Shown here piece after piece: positions 1-8,548 of a stretch of 64,000 nt of DNA. The notes below the pieces were generated by a model. That model worked only from the letters and a program-made list of their open reading frames with translations. It did no database searches and was not told where the DNA came from. Made by a program: the position numbers and the translations under genes. Source of the DNA: Nocardiopsis sp. TSRI0078 (GTDB lineage: Bacteria; Actinomycetota; Actinomycetes; Streptosporangiales; Streptosporangiaceae); contig NZ_LWLB01000002.1 of NCBI RefSeq assembly GCF_001905145.1, positions 4,883 through 68,882 on the forward strand, read 5' to 3'. Every line of letters begins with the position of its first letter. The stretch's first letter is position 1.

Positions 1-312
1 GTGGCCGGTGATGGCCTGGGCGAGGGTGGGGTGGGGGTGGGTGGTGAGCAGGTGGGTGTTGGTGTGGGTGTTCAGGTGGCCGTGGGTGGGTGTGGTGTGG
101 CCGGTGAGCAGGTGGGTCAGGGCGGTGGTGGCGGTGGTGGACAGGCCGACCAGGGCCAGGTGTTGTCCTGGGTGCAGGGTCAGGTCCAGGTGGTTCAGGA
201 GGCGGGTGCGGGCCTGGGTGAGGGACACGTCGTGGAACTCGACCAGGGGTGTGGCGGGTGTGGGGGCGTGGTCGGGGTTGCGGCGTAGTCTGCCTCGGTT
301 GGAGAGCCTCAC
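1..312 (-). CDS. ABC-type ATPase-like protein, N-terminal part only, degenerate P-loop
   Basis: The gene runs off the left edge; about 104 codons are visible. Read from a GTG at 312 (the frame stays open further upstream, so the start is uncertain), the product resembles the start of an ABC nucleotide-binding domain: strand VEFHDVSLT (residues 24-32), then LHPGQHLALVGLS, a helix TALTHLLTG and PTHGHL, in ABC order and spacing. The Walker A position (residues 56-63) reads GLSTTATT instead of GxxGxGKS/T, so the nucleotide-binding lysine is missing. It may be a catalytically dead half of an exporter pair or a decaying gene. Family assignment rests on pattern only. Confidence 0.5.
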   Translation of the reverse strand, partial: MRLSNRGRLRRNPDHAPTPATPLVEFHDVSLTQARTRLLNHLDLTLHPGQHLALVGLSTTATTALTHLLTGHTTPTHGHLNTHTNTHLLTTHPHPTLAQAITGH

Positions 313-537
313 GGGTGTCCGTTCGTGTGGTGTGGTCGTCACCTGCCTGGGATTGTCCTGCGCGGACGAGAGTTCTCGTGATCTTTGTGTGGTGTGGCTC
401 TCGTGGGTGCGGCGCGGGACGTGGGGGGAACGGCCGGTGGGGGATGGTTGGTTCCCGGGGGGTGCCCTGGTGTGGATGGCAGGAAGGGTGGGGTGTGCGA
501 CCTTGTGGCCACGGGGGCGGGGCGGTGGGATGGGGCC

Positions 538-1491
538 ATGGTTCACGAGGTGGTCGTCGTTGTCTTCGACGGGGTGCAGAGTCTGGACGTGATGGGGCCG
601 TTGGAGGTCTTCGCCGGTGCGGCGCGGGCGCCGGGGGCCCGGTACCGGGTGCGTACCGCCTCGTTGGGGGGTGGGGCGGTGACCTGTTCCAACGGGGTGG
701 GGTTGGTGCCCTCGGCCGCTCTGGAGGAGGTGGAGGGGATCGGCACCCTGGTGGTGCCGGGCGGTGAGGGCGCCCGGCGCGGGGATGGGGAGCTGGTGGA
801 GTGGTTGCGGGGGCGCTGCGGGGACGCGGGGCGGGTGGTGTCGGTGTGCACGGGGGCGTTCCTGTTGGCGCGGGCGGGGGTGTTGGACGGGTTGCGGGCG
901 ACCACGCACTGGGATCACTGTGAGCGTTTGGCGCGGGAGTTTCCGCGGGTGCGGGTGGAGTCGGAGCCGATCTTCGTGCGGCAGGGACGGGTGGTGACCT
1001 CGGCCGGGGTGTCGGCGGGCATCGACATGGCGCTGGCGTTGGTGGAGGAGGACCTGGGGCGGCGGGTGGCGTTGACAGTGGCGCGGCACCTGGTGGTGTT
1101 CCTGCGCCGTCCGGGTAACCAGGCGCAGTTCTCGGCCCCGTTGTCGGCGCAGGTGGCGCAGCGTCCGGCGGTGCGGGAGGTGCAGCACTGGGTCGTTGAG
1201 CATCCCGAGGGTGAGGCGTCGGTGGAGGCGTTGGCGCGGCGGGTGGGGTTGTCGCCGCGCCATTTCGCGCGGGTGTTCGCGCGGGAGGTGGGGTGTACGC
1301 CGGGCCGGTATGTGGAGCGGGTGCGGTTGGAGGCGGCCAGGCGGTGGTTGGAGGAGAGTGATGCCGGGGTGGTGGCGGTGGCGCGCCGGTGCGGGTTCGC
1401 CTCGGCCGAGGTGATGCGGCGGGCGTTCGTGCGGGCGTTGGGGTGTTCTCCGGCGCAGTACCGGGAGCGGTTTCGGCCGCAGGGTGTGTGA
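538..1491 (+). CDS. GlxA-type AraC-family transcriptional regulator with DJ-1/PfpI domain
   Basis: 317 residues from ATG 538; in-frame sequence extends upstream but is low-complexity. The N-terminal half (about 1-170) is a DJ-1/PfpI (class I glutamine-amidotransferase-like) domain with VVVFDGVQSLDVMGPLEVF and the nucleophile-elbow segment VSVCTGAFLL (Cys about 104) followed by THWDHC. The C-terminal part (about 225-312) holds two helix-turn-helix units of the AraC type (VEALARRVGLSPRHFARVF and VVAVARRCGFASAEVMRRAF, ending SPAQYRERF). This architecture is that of GlxA-like activators; the ligand is unknown. The next gene encodes a stand-alone DJ-1/PfpI protein and is probably a functional partner or target. 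Confidence 0.9.
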   Translation: MVHEVVVVVFDGVQSLDVMGPLEVFAGAARAPGARYRVRTASLGGGAVTCSNGVGLVPSAALEEVEGIGTLVVPGGEGARRGDGELVEWLRGRCGDAGRVVSVCTGAFLLARAGVLDGLRATTHWDHCERLAREFPRVRVESEPIFVRQGRVVTSAGVSAGIDMALALVEEDLGRRVALTVARHLVVFLRRPGNQAQFSAPLSAQVAQRPAVREVQHWVVEHPEGEASVEALARRVGLSPRHFARVFAREVGCTPGRYVERVRLEAARRWLEESDAGVVAVARRCGFASAEVMRRAFVRALGCSPAQYRERFRPQGV

Positions 1492-1539
1492 GTTCTTTTC
1501 GGTGGTCCCTGTCCGGTCGGGGCGGGGAGTGGTCGTGGT

Positions 1540-2205
1540 GTGCGGGTGAGGGGTGTGGTCGTGGTGCGTGCGGCGATCGCGTTGTTCGAGGGTGTGACCC
1601 TGTTGGATGCGGTGGGTCCCTATGAGATGTGGGCCGGGCTGCCGGGGGTGGAGGTGGTCTTCGTGGCCGCTGGGCGCGGGCCGGTGCGTGATGGGGGCGG
1701 GACGGGCGCGCTGGTGGCCGATGCGGCCTTCGGGGAGGTGGAGCGGGCCGATGTGGTGTGCGTTCCCGGCGGTGTGGGCCAGGCCCGCCACATGGACGGC
1801 GGCCCTTTGGTGGAGTGGGTGCGTGCGGTGGACGCGGCCAGTACCTGGACGACGTCGGTGTGCACGGGGTCGCTGGTCCTGGCGGCGGCCGGGTTGTTGG
1901 AGGGGCGTCGGGCCACCTCGCACTGGTTGGCGTTGGAGGAGTTGGGGCGCCGGGGTGCCCGTCCGGTGGAGGAGCGGGTGGTGGTGGACGGCAGGTACGT
2001 CACCGCGGCGGGGGTGTCGGCGGGCATCGACATGGGTTTGGTGTTGGCGGAGCGGATGGCGGGGGAGCGGGCGGCGCAGGTGGTGCAGTTGGCCACCGAG
2101 TACGACCCGCGGCCGCCGTTCGGGGCGGGATCACGGCACACCGCTCCGGTGGAGGTCGTGGAGTGGATGCGTGCGCGTTCGCGGTTCGCCCTGCGGGGGC
2201 GGTGA
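1540..2205 (+). CDS. DJ-1/PfpI family protein (isonitrile-hydratase-like)
   Basis: 221 residues from GTG 1540; a GTG near 1564 (VRAAIALFEGV) is an equally good start. Single DJ-1/PfpI domain: IALFEGVTLLDAVGPYE with Asp23, then DVVCVPGGVG, and the elbow TSVCTGSLVLAAAGLL with Cys108, followed by ATSHW and VTAAGVSAGIDMGL. The Asp plus Cys pair in these positions matches isonitrile hydratases and related GlxA N-domains, but substrate is not shown by sequence. It lies 48 bases after the GlxA-type AraC regulator and its fold is the same as that regulator's sensor half, suggesting a sensor/enzyme pair. Confidence 0.8.
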   Translation: MRVRGVVVVRAAIALFEGVTLLDAVGPYEMWAGLPGVEVVFVAAGRGPVRDGGGTGALVADAAFGEVERADVVCVPGGVGQARHMDGGPLVEWVRAVDAASTWTTSVCTGSLVLAAAGLLEGRRATSHWLALEELGRRGARPVEERVVVDGRYVTAAGVSAGIDMGLVLAERMAGERAAQVVQLATEYDPRPPFGAGSRHTAPVEVVEWMRARSRFALRGR

Positions 2206-2275
2206 TGCCCGGGGGCGGGGGGTGAGTGCCGTCACGGGGCCGTGCCGGTGCGGGCGGGGTAGGAACACGGCACCT

Positions 2276-3292
2276 GTGTCCCCCGGTTTCGAGGAGTGGT
2301 GGTTGGTGGAGCACGTGGCCGGTGCCGGTCGAAGTGTGGAGCGCGTCGTGGAGTGGTATCGGGGTTTCGCGGAGCACTGTGCGGCCGCCGGTGCCCCGGC
2401 CTATGCGCGTATTGCCGGGGCCCTGGCCGAGGATGAGCGGGTGTTGGGGTTGGTGGCCTCGCTGCCGGAGGGCAACAAGCGCCAGCCCAACCTGTTGTTG
2501 GGGGCGGTGCGGTTCCTGGGCGGGCCGGTGTCCTCGTGGGAGGAGTTCGGGCCCTGGCTGGTGGAGCACTGGGAGCAGGTGCGCCGGGTGGTGATGCAGC
2601 GCCGTACCCAGACCAACGAGGTGCGCCGGTGCGCGACGCTGCTGCCGGTCCTGGCGGGGCTGGAGGGGCCGTTGGCGTTGGTGGAGGTGGGGGCGTCGGC
2701 GGGGTTGTGCCTGCAGGTGGACCGGTACCGCTATTCCTATGACGGGGGTGACCCCATCGGTCCGTCCGGCAGTCCGGTGGTGCTGGAGTGTGCGACCTCG
2801 GGTCCGGTGCCGGTTCCTGAGCGTGTGCCGGAGGTGGTCTGGCGGGCGGGGATCGACCTGGACCCGTTGGATGTGCGTTCGGATGAGGACATGCGGTGGT
2901 TGGAGGCGCTGGTCTGGCCGGGGCCGGACGAGGTGCGGCGGCGGGAGCGGTTGCGTGCGGCGGCGCGGGTGAGCGCGCAGGATCCGCCCTGGTTGGTGGC
3001 CGGTGACCTGGTGGAGCAGTTGCGGGTGGTGGCGGAGCGCGCTCCCGGGGATGCGCGGCTGGTGGTCTTTCACAGTGCGGTGCTGGCCTACCTGCCCGGG
3101 GAGCGGCGGGAGGCGTTCGTTGCGGCGGTGCGGGAGCTGGAGGGGCACTGGGTGTCGAACGAGGGGGCGCGGGTGCTGCCGGATCTGGTGGGGGCGCGTC
3201 CGGAGGCCGGTGGTGACTTCGTGGTGGCCCTGGACGGGCGTGTGGTGGCTTGGGCCGGTGAGCACGGGCAGTCGCTGGCCTGGGTGGGCTGA
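2276..3292 (+). CDS. DUF2332 family protein
   Basis: 338 residues from GTG 2276, preceded by AGGAA about 10 bases upstream; the same frame is open well upstream but inside the previous gene. Recognisable as the actinobacterial DUF2332 family by its layout: an N-terminal helical part (VVEWYRGFAEHCAAAGAPAY, QPNLLLGAVRFLGG), the conserved QTNEVRRCATLLPVL, then LALVEVGASAGLCLQVDRY, which looks like a methyltransferase-type glycine loop, and later VVFHSAVLAYLP and WVSNEG. Function is not established; the GASAGL segment hints at a Rossmann-like ligand pocket. Located between the DJ-1 protein and a convergent deaminase. Confidence 0.8.
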   Translation: MSPGFEEWWLVEHVAGAGRSVERVVEWYRGFAEHCAAAGAPAYARIAGALAEDERVLGLVASLPEGNKRQPNLLLGAVRFLGGPVSSWEEFGPWLVEHWEQVRRVVMQRRTQTNEVRRCATLLPVLAGLEGPLALVEVGASAGLCLQVDRYRYSYDGGDPIGPSGSPVVLECATSGPVPVPERVPEVVWRAGIDLDPLDVRSDEDMRWLEALVWPGPDEVRRRERLRAAARVSAQDPPWLVAGDLVEQLRVVAERAPGDARLVVFHSAVLAYLPGERREAFVAAVRELEGHWVSNEGARVLPDLVGARPEAGGDFVVALDGRVVAWAGEHGQSLAWVG

Positions 3293-3352
3293 GCGGGTGG
3301 TCTCCGGCGGACCCCGACCCTCGTTGTGGTGGTGGGGCCCGCCGTGTTGTGG

Positions 3353-4342
3353 CTACCAGGGGTGGGGGTGGGCGTCGACCTCGGCGATGAGTTGGGCTTT
3401 GCGCCGGGGTGGCAGGAAGGAGGCGGTGAAGGAGTTGCGGGCCAGTTGGCGCAGTCGGTCGGCGCTCAGTCCCAGGTGGGTGTGCAGGGCCTGGAAGTTG
3501 TCGTGGACGTAGCCGCCGAAGTAGGAGGGGTCGTCGGAGTTGACGGTCACCAGCAGGCCGGCGTCCATGAGGGCGGGCAGGGGGTGGTGGGCCAGGTCGG
3601 GGACGGCGCGCAGGCGCACGTTGGACAGCGGGCACACGGTCAGCGGGGTCTGGGTGGTGGCCAGGTGGCGGACCAGGTCGGTGTCGTCCAGGCAGCGGAT
3701 GCCGTGGTCGATGCGCTGGGCGCCGAGCAGGTTCAGGGCCTGCCAGATGTAGGAGGCGGGGCCTTCCTCGCCGGCGTGGGCGACGCGGTGCAGGCCCAGG
3801 TCTCGGGCGGCGGCGAAGACCTCGGTGAAGTTCTCGGGCGGGTTGCCGATCTCGGCGGAGTCCAGGCCCACGGCGCTGATGTGGTCCAGGTGGGGGCGGG
3901 CTTGGTGGAGGGTGTCCAGGGCTTCGGTGGCGGGGCGGTCGCGTAGGAAGCACAGGATGAGGGTGGTGCTGATGCCGTGGGTGTGTTCGCTGGTGTCCAG
4001 TGCGGCGGCCAGGCCGTTGACGACGGTGTCGATGCTGATGCCGCGGCTGGTGTGGGCCTGGGGGTCGAAGAAGATCTCGGCGTGGCGTACTCCCTGGGCG
4101 GCGGCGCGGGTCAGGTAGGCGTTGGCCAGGTCGGTGAAGTCGGCTTCGGTGCGCAGTACGTCCATGAGGGAGTAGTACAGGTCCAGGAAGGACTGCAGGT
4201 CGGTGAAGGAGTAGGCGCGGCGTAGGTCCTGGACGTCGGTGTAGGGCAGGGTCAGGCCGTTGCGGTGGGCCAGGGTGAAGGCCAGTTCGGGTTCGAGGGT
4301 GCCTTCGATGTGCAGGTGCAGTTCGGCCTTGGGGATGGGCAT
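3353..4342 (-). CDS. adenosine/adenine deaminase (metal-dependent)
   Basis: 329 residues from ATG 4342. Belongs to the adenosine deaminase branch of the amidohydrolase superfamily: ELHLHIEGT (zinc ligands His9, His11), HAGEEGPASY (zinc His plus catalytic Glu region), RIDHGIRCL and VNSDDPSYFGGY (metal Asp). The segment EIFFDPQAHTSRG is what I associate with the adenine-deaminase subgroup (yeast Aah1-like) rather than true adenosine deaminases, so hydrolysis of adenine to hypoxanthine is the better guess. It acts in purine salvage in the cytosol. Transcribed divergently from the aminotransferase gene at 4545. Confidence 0.9.
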   Translation of the reverse strand: MPIPKAELHLHIEGTLEPELAFTLAHRNGLTLPYTDVQDLRRAYSFTDLQSFLDLYYSLMDVLRTEADFTDLANAYLTRAAAQGVRHAEIFFDPQAHTSRGISIDTVVNGLAAALDTSEHTHGISTTLILCFLRDRPATEALDTLHQARPHLDHISAVGLDSAEIGNPPENFTEVFAAARDLGLHRVAHAGEEGPASYIWQALNLLGAQRIDHGIRCLDDTDLVRHLATTQTPLTVCPLSNVRLRAVPDLAHHPLPALMDAGLLVTVNSDDPSYFGGYVHDNFQALHTHLGLSADRLRQLARNSFTASFLPPRRKAQLIAEVDAHPHPW

Positions 4343-4544
4343 GGTGTGGGTGGGGTCCTTTCGGTTCGGGTGTTGTGTGGCCATTGTGGCTGATGGGTGT
4401 GGGTGTTGCGGGTCGGGGCGCGGTGGGCGGGTGGGCTGGGTCGGGTCTGGTTGGTGGTCTTCGGTGCGGGGCTGGTGCGCTGAGGGGGCGTGTGGTGGGT
4501 AGGTTCGCCGTGGTCGTGTCGTGTGGGATGTGAGGAGGCCGCGG

Positions 4545-5711
4545 GTGGGGATCGATGTGGACGCGGTGCGTGCGGAGACGCCGGCGGTGGCCGAGGTGGT
4601 GCACCTGAACAACGCGGGTTCGTCGCTGTCGCCGGTTCCGGTGGTGGAGGCGGTGGTGGAGCACGTGCGGTTGGAGGCGCGCCTTGGTGGTTATGAGGCG
4701 GCTGAGCGTGCTGAGGCTGCGGTGGAGGGGTTCTACACCGGTGTGGCGCGGATGGTGGGGGCGCGCCCGGAGGAGATCGCTTTCGTGGAGAGCGCCACGC
4801 GGGCGTGGGAGTTGGCGTTCGGTTCGGTGGCCTTCGAGGCGGGGGATCGGGTGTTGACCACGGTCAGTGAGTACCCCAGTAACGCGTTGGGGATGGTCAA
4901 GGCCGCCCGTGAGCGCGGGGTGCGGGTGCAGGTGGTGGAGGATGACGCGTTCGGGGTGATGGACCTGGAGGCGTTGGAGCGCGAATTGGATCGGGGCGGG
5001 GTGCGGGTGGTGGCGGTCAACCACATGCCCACGCACAACGGGTTGGTCAATCCGGTCGAGCGGATCGGGGCGCTGTGCCGTCGGGCGGGGGCGTTGTTCC
5101 TGTTGGATGCGTGCCAGTCGGTGGGCCAGTGGGATCTGGATGTGGAGCGGATCGGGTGTGATGTGCTGACGGCCACGGGGCGTAAGTTCCTGCGTGGTCC
5201 GCGGGGGACGGGGTTTTTGTACGCGCGTTCGGGTGCGGATCTGGGTGAGCCGCCGGTGGTGGACGTGTCCTCGGCGCATTGGGAGGGGCGGGGGTACCGG
5301 GTGCGTGAGGACGCGCGCCGGTTCGAGAGCTTCGAGCGCAGTGTGGCGGGTCAGATCGGGTTGGGGGTGGCCGCGGGTTACGCGGTGGATGTGGGGTTGG
5401 CGGCGATCCAGGAGCGGGTGGGGGCGTTGGCCGGCCGTGCCCGGCAGGGGTTGTCGCAGGTGGATGGTGTACGGGTGTTGGACCGGGGGGCGGAACGGTC
5501 GGGGATCGTGACGTTCGCGGTGGAGGGGGCCAGTGCGGAGGGGGTGCGTGCGGCTCTGGGGCGCTGCGGGGTGCATGTGAGTGTGTCGCGGGTGTGGAAC
5601 CAGGTGTGGGAGCGCGAGGTGGCGGTGGATGAGGCGGTGCGGGCCTCGGTGCACTACTTCAACACCGAGGAGGAGGTGGAGACGTTGGTGCGCCTGGTGA
5701 AGGAGCGCTAA
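4545..5711 (+). CDS. class V aminotransferase / cysteine-desulfurase-like PLP enzyme
   Basis: 388 residues. The GTG at 4545 is chosen because GAGGAGG (4532-4538) lies six bases before it; an upstream in-frame GTG at 4521 has no such site. PLP-dependent fold-type I enzyme of aminotransferase class V: VHLNNAGSS near the N-terminus, FLLDACQSVGQWDLD (Asp and Gln contacting PLP) and TGRKFLRGPRGTGFLY with the Schiff-base lysine. C-terminal small domain ends HYFNTEEEVETLV. Members of this group include cysteine desulfurases, selenocysteine lyases and ergothioneine-type lyases; substrate cannot be assigned. Transcribed divergently from the deaminase. Confidence 0.85.
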   Translation: MGIDVDAVRAETPAVAEVVHLNNAGSSLSPVPVVEAVVEHVRLEARLGGYEAAERAEAAVEGFYTGVARMVGARPEEIAFVESATRAWELAFGSVAFEAGDRVLTTVSEYPSNALGMVKAARERGVRVQVVEDDAFGVMDLEALERELDRGGVRVVAVNHMPTHNGLVNPVERIGALCRRAGALFLLDACQSVGQWDLDVERIGCDVLTATGRKFLRGPRGTGFLYARSGADLGEPPVVDVSSAHWEGRGYRVREDARRFESFERSVAGQIGLGVAAGYAVDVGLAAIQERVGALAGRARQGLSQVDGVRVLDRGAERSGIVTFAVEGASAEGVRAALGRCGVHVSVSRVWNQVWEREVAVDEAVRASVHYFNTEEEVETLVRLVKER

Positions 5712-5834
5712 GACGGGGTGTGGCCCCGCCGTGGCGGGGTGTGTGGCGGCCTCACCGTGCGCGGTGGGGCCGTTCTGTGTGCGGGCGCCCCCCGGGTGGG
5801 TGTTGACCGTGCCCTTGGGGCAGGGGCCGCACTC

Positions 5835-6661
5835 ATGGGCATGGTCTCCCACGGACACGCTCAGGGCGGGCTCTCCCCCAAGGCGCTGCGGTTGTACGAG
5901 AGGTCGGGTCTGCTGGTGCCCCACCGGGTGGATCCGTGCAACGGGTACCGGTGGTACCTGGTGGAGCAGCTGGGGCGGGCCCGGCGGATCCGGCTGCTGC
6001 GTCGGATGGGCATGCCCTTGTCGGTGGTGTCCCAGGCGATGGCGGCCGGTGGGCGGGAGGCCGCGGAGCGGGTGGAGTCGTGGTGGCGGGCCCAGGAGGA
6101 GGCGTTGCGTGCGCGGCGCGGTGCGCTGGAGGAGCTGCGCCTGTCCTGGAGCGGCGGCGACGGCGGTGGTGCGGGGGCTGGACCGGTGTGTCGGGTGGGG
6201 GTGGAGAGCGCGGGTGCGGTGAAGGTGGCCGCGATGCGGGCCCGTACCGACCAGCAGCGCCTGGTGGCGACCTTCCACGAGCGGGCCGAGCGGATACGCG
6301 GTCATCTGCGCGGGCAGGGCGCGAGCCCGACGGGGCCCTTGTGGGTGCTCTACCACGGGTCGGTGACCCCGGACGGGGCGGCGCTGATCGAGGTGGCGGT
6401 GCCCTTCATCGGTCACGCCGAGCCGTGTGAGGGGGTGGTGATCCGGTTGGAGGGCGCCCACACGTGTGCGGTGTGCCGGGTGCCGCGCCGGGACTGCTTC
6501 CCGGCGCGGATCATGGGCGCCTACGCGGCGGTGGAGCGGTGGGTGCAGGCCCGTGGCGCCCAGCCGTGCGGGGTGTTCCGGGAGGTCTGCCCGGCGGGTT
6601 GGGGGACGTGGCCGAGGAAGAGGTGTTCGCGCTGGTGGCGCGGCCGGTGAGGGGTGTGTGA
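5835..6661 (+). CDS. MerR-family regulator with GyrI-like C-domain, probable frameshift near 6600
   Basis: ATG 5835 (or 5841). The N-terminus has the MerR winged helix (LSPKALRLYERSGLLVPHRVDP, then GYRWY and RRIRLLRRMGMPL), a linking helix, and a GyrI/effector-binding-like domain (PLWVLYHGSV, EVAVPF, AAVERWVQARG, FREVCPAGWG). As read, the frame continues with the implausible TWPRKRCSRWW to a stop at 6650. One extra G in the GGGGG run at 6601-6605 would give GDVAEEEVFALVARPVRGV and a stop at 6659-6661 that overlaps the next ATG (TGATG), as in a coupled operon. I therefore place the true end at 6661. Ligand unknown; BmrR/TipA-like relatives sense small drugs. Confidence 0.8.
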
Positions 6662-7221
6662 TGGAGGAGCGTGTGCGGCGGTGGGCGGGGCACACCCGCT
6701 ACTCCGGTCCGGGTGTGTACGCCCCGGTGCTGGAGCGGTTGCCCGAGGGGGTGGAGGGGATCGGCCGGGTGGTGCGCGGTGTGCTCGCCCACTACCGGGC
6801 GGGGGGTGTGGCGTGGTCCGGGGCGCGGTTGGCCGAGATCGACCACCGGTGGGTGGAGTCGATGCTGGCCACCGACGCGGTCCGTGACGGGCGTCCGTGG
6901 GCGGCGGGGCGGCGGGTGCCGTTGGTGGGGTGCTGCCGTGACTACGTGTTGTTGGAGTTGGCCCACCGGCAGGGGGATGAGGTGCTGTTGTGGGACAGCT
7001 GGGGGGTGATGGAGCGGTGGGGTGACAGCGGGCTGGTGGATGAGGTGGCCGGTTTGCTGGTGGCGGCCGATGGGGGCGATGGTGCGGCGGAGGAGGAGTT
7101 GGCGGCCTGGTATGCGCGTGATGGGCGGTTGAGGCCGCGGGGGCGGGTGTACTGTGCCTCGCCGTCGGGGTACCGGGGGTGGGTGGACCTGGTCCGGCGG
7201 GTGGGTGAGCCCGCCGTGTGA
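6661..7221 (+). CDS. transglutaminase-like family protein with apparent core deletion
   Basis: 186 residues from ATG 6661, overlapping the frame-corrected stop of the MerR gene. N-terminal part (TRYSGPGVYAPVLERLP, VRGVLAHY, R-E-DHRWVESML) and the CCRDYVLLEL motif resemble bacterial transglutaminase-like proteins in which the Cys of a CRD motif is the nucleophile. Immediately after it comes DEVLLWDSWGVMERWG, which in homologues I remember lies far downstream near the C-terminus, so the section that should carry the catalytic His and Asp seems to be missing. Probably inactive or repurposed. Comparison is from memory and needs an alignment. Confidence 0.5.
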   Translation: MEERVRRWAGHTRYSGPGVYAPVLERLPEGVEGIGRVVRGVLAHYRAGGVAWSGARLAEIDHRWVESMLATDAVRDGRPWAAGRRVPLVGCCRDYVLLELAHRQGDEVLLWDSWGVMERWGDSGLVDEVAGLLVAADGGDGAAEEELAAWYARDGRLRPRGRVYCASPSGYRGWVDLVRRVGEPAV

Positions 7222-7357
7222 GTGCTTCGGTGAGGGGTGCATGGTCGGGTAGAGGGGTGTGCCGGGGTCTTGCTCCTCTGATGGGCGGGTGGTGCCGTTG
7301 CGGTGCCCGCCCGAGCGGCTGGGGCGGCTTTTGCGGGTGCGGGGTGGGCTCGTGGCC

Positions 7358-8548
7358 TCACCTGGTCCGGCCGGTGGCGCCCAGGGGAGTGTGTTCGCGG
7401 ACGGCGGGGGTGGGTTTGCCGGTGAGCACGCCGGCCAGCAGGCGGCTCACGCCCGGCAGGCCGGTCGTGTGCAGTGCGGCGCGGCGCAGGAGCAGCCGGG
7501 CGCGGGTGGGGGGCAGGAACCAGCGGGCGGTGCGGCGGGCGGCGCGTTGGCGCTGTTCGACCTCGGGGCGCCACTGCTGTTCGTAGCGGCGCAGTCCCGC
7601 CTCCAGGGTGGGGGCCGAGGCCAGGTGTTCGGCCAGGATGAAGGCTCCGCCCACGGCCAGGGAGGCGCCCTGGCCCGCGAGCAGGGAGACCGCGCCGCAG
7701 GCGTCGCCGAGCAGGACGGTGCGTGCCCGGCTCCAGTGGGGTGTGAGGGTCTGGGCGACCTGGTCGTAGTAGACGTGTTCGGGGTCGGGGCAGTGCTCCA
7801 GGGCGCGGGGGACCAGCCAGCCCAGGTCGGCGTGGGTGCGGCGGAGTTCGGCGCGGGGGTCGGCGGGTGTTCGGGGGGTGGGGCTGCGGTGCACGGTGAA
7901 GGCGGCCACGCGGCCGTCGCGCAGCCCGTACAGGCCCATCTGGGCGCCGGTGGTGTCGGTGAGGTAGAAACCGCCGTCGACCCGGGCGTGGATGCGGGGG
8001 TCGGTGAAGGTGAAGGCGGCGGTGTGGAAGCCCAGGTAGCGCAGGTGGTCGGTGTCGGGGCCCCAGAGCAGGCGGCGCACGGTGGAGTGGATGCCGTCGG
8101 CGCCGATGAGCAGGTCGCCGGTCAGGGTGCGGCCGTCGGCGAGGGTGGCCTGGACGGTGTCGCCGTGGTGGTGGACCTGGCGCAGGGGTGCGTCGTAGTG
8201 CACTTGTACGTCGTCGGGGAGGGTTTCGCGCAGGGCGCGTTCGAGGTCGGGGCGCATGAGGGAGACCATGCCCAGGTGGGAGAGCTGCTGGATGCCGAGT
8301 GTGGCGCGGGGTGTGCCGTGGTGGTCGACGAAGGTGGCGTGGTCGATGTGGTAGCCGAGTTCACGTAGGCGGGGCAGGAGGCCCATGAGGTCGGCGGCCT
8401 GGTAGCCGGGGCCGAAGAAGTCGATCATGTAGCCCTGGGTGCGTGGGCCGGGGGCCTGTTCGAGGACGGTGACCTGCCAGCCGTGGGTGTGGAGTCGGTG
8501 GGCGGCGGCCAGGCCGGCGATGCCGGCTCCGCAGACGAGGGCTCTCAT
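7358..8548 (-). CDS. FAD-dependent monooxygenase (PHBH-fold, TetX-like)
   Basis: 396 residues from ATG 8548. Group A flavoprotein monooxygenase: GAGIAGLAAAHRLHTHG dinucleotide loop at residues 6-22, GADGIHSTVRRLL (DG motif) and VLLGDACGAVSLLAGQG (GD motif), ending in helices. Such enzymes hydroxylate aromatic or polyketide substrates using NAD(P)H, FAD and O2, and some inactivate antibiotics. The start ATG overlaps the stop of the upstream TetR gene (ATGA), so the two are one transcript and the TetR protein is its likely regulator. Substrate not predictable. Confidence 0.9.
   Translation of the reverse strand: MRALVCGAGIAGLAAAHRLHTHGWQVTVLEQAPGPRTQGYMIDFFGPGYQAADLMGLLPRLRELGYHIDHATFVDHHGTPRATLGIQQLSHLGMVSLMRPDLERALRETLPDDVQVHYDAPLRQVHHHGDTVQATLADGRTLTGDLLIGADGIHSTVRRLLWGPDTDHLRYLGFHTAAFTFTDPRIHARVDGGFYLTDTTGAQMGLYGLRDGRVAAFTVHRSPTPRTPADPRAELRRTHADLGWLVPRALEHCPDPEHVYYDQVAQTLTPHWSRARTVLLGDACGAVSLLAGQGASLAVGGAFILAEHLASAPTLEAGLRRYEQQWRPEVEQRQRAARRTARWFLPPTRARLLLRRAALHTTGLPGVSRLLAGVLTGKPTPAVREHTPLGATGRTR

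Noticed and set aside
2232..6695. Very long open frame (about 1490 codons) on the - strand
   Set aside because: It overlaps five better-supported genes, is Pro/Arg/His-rich low complexity and simply reflects the extreme G content of the + strand.
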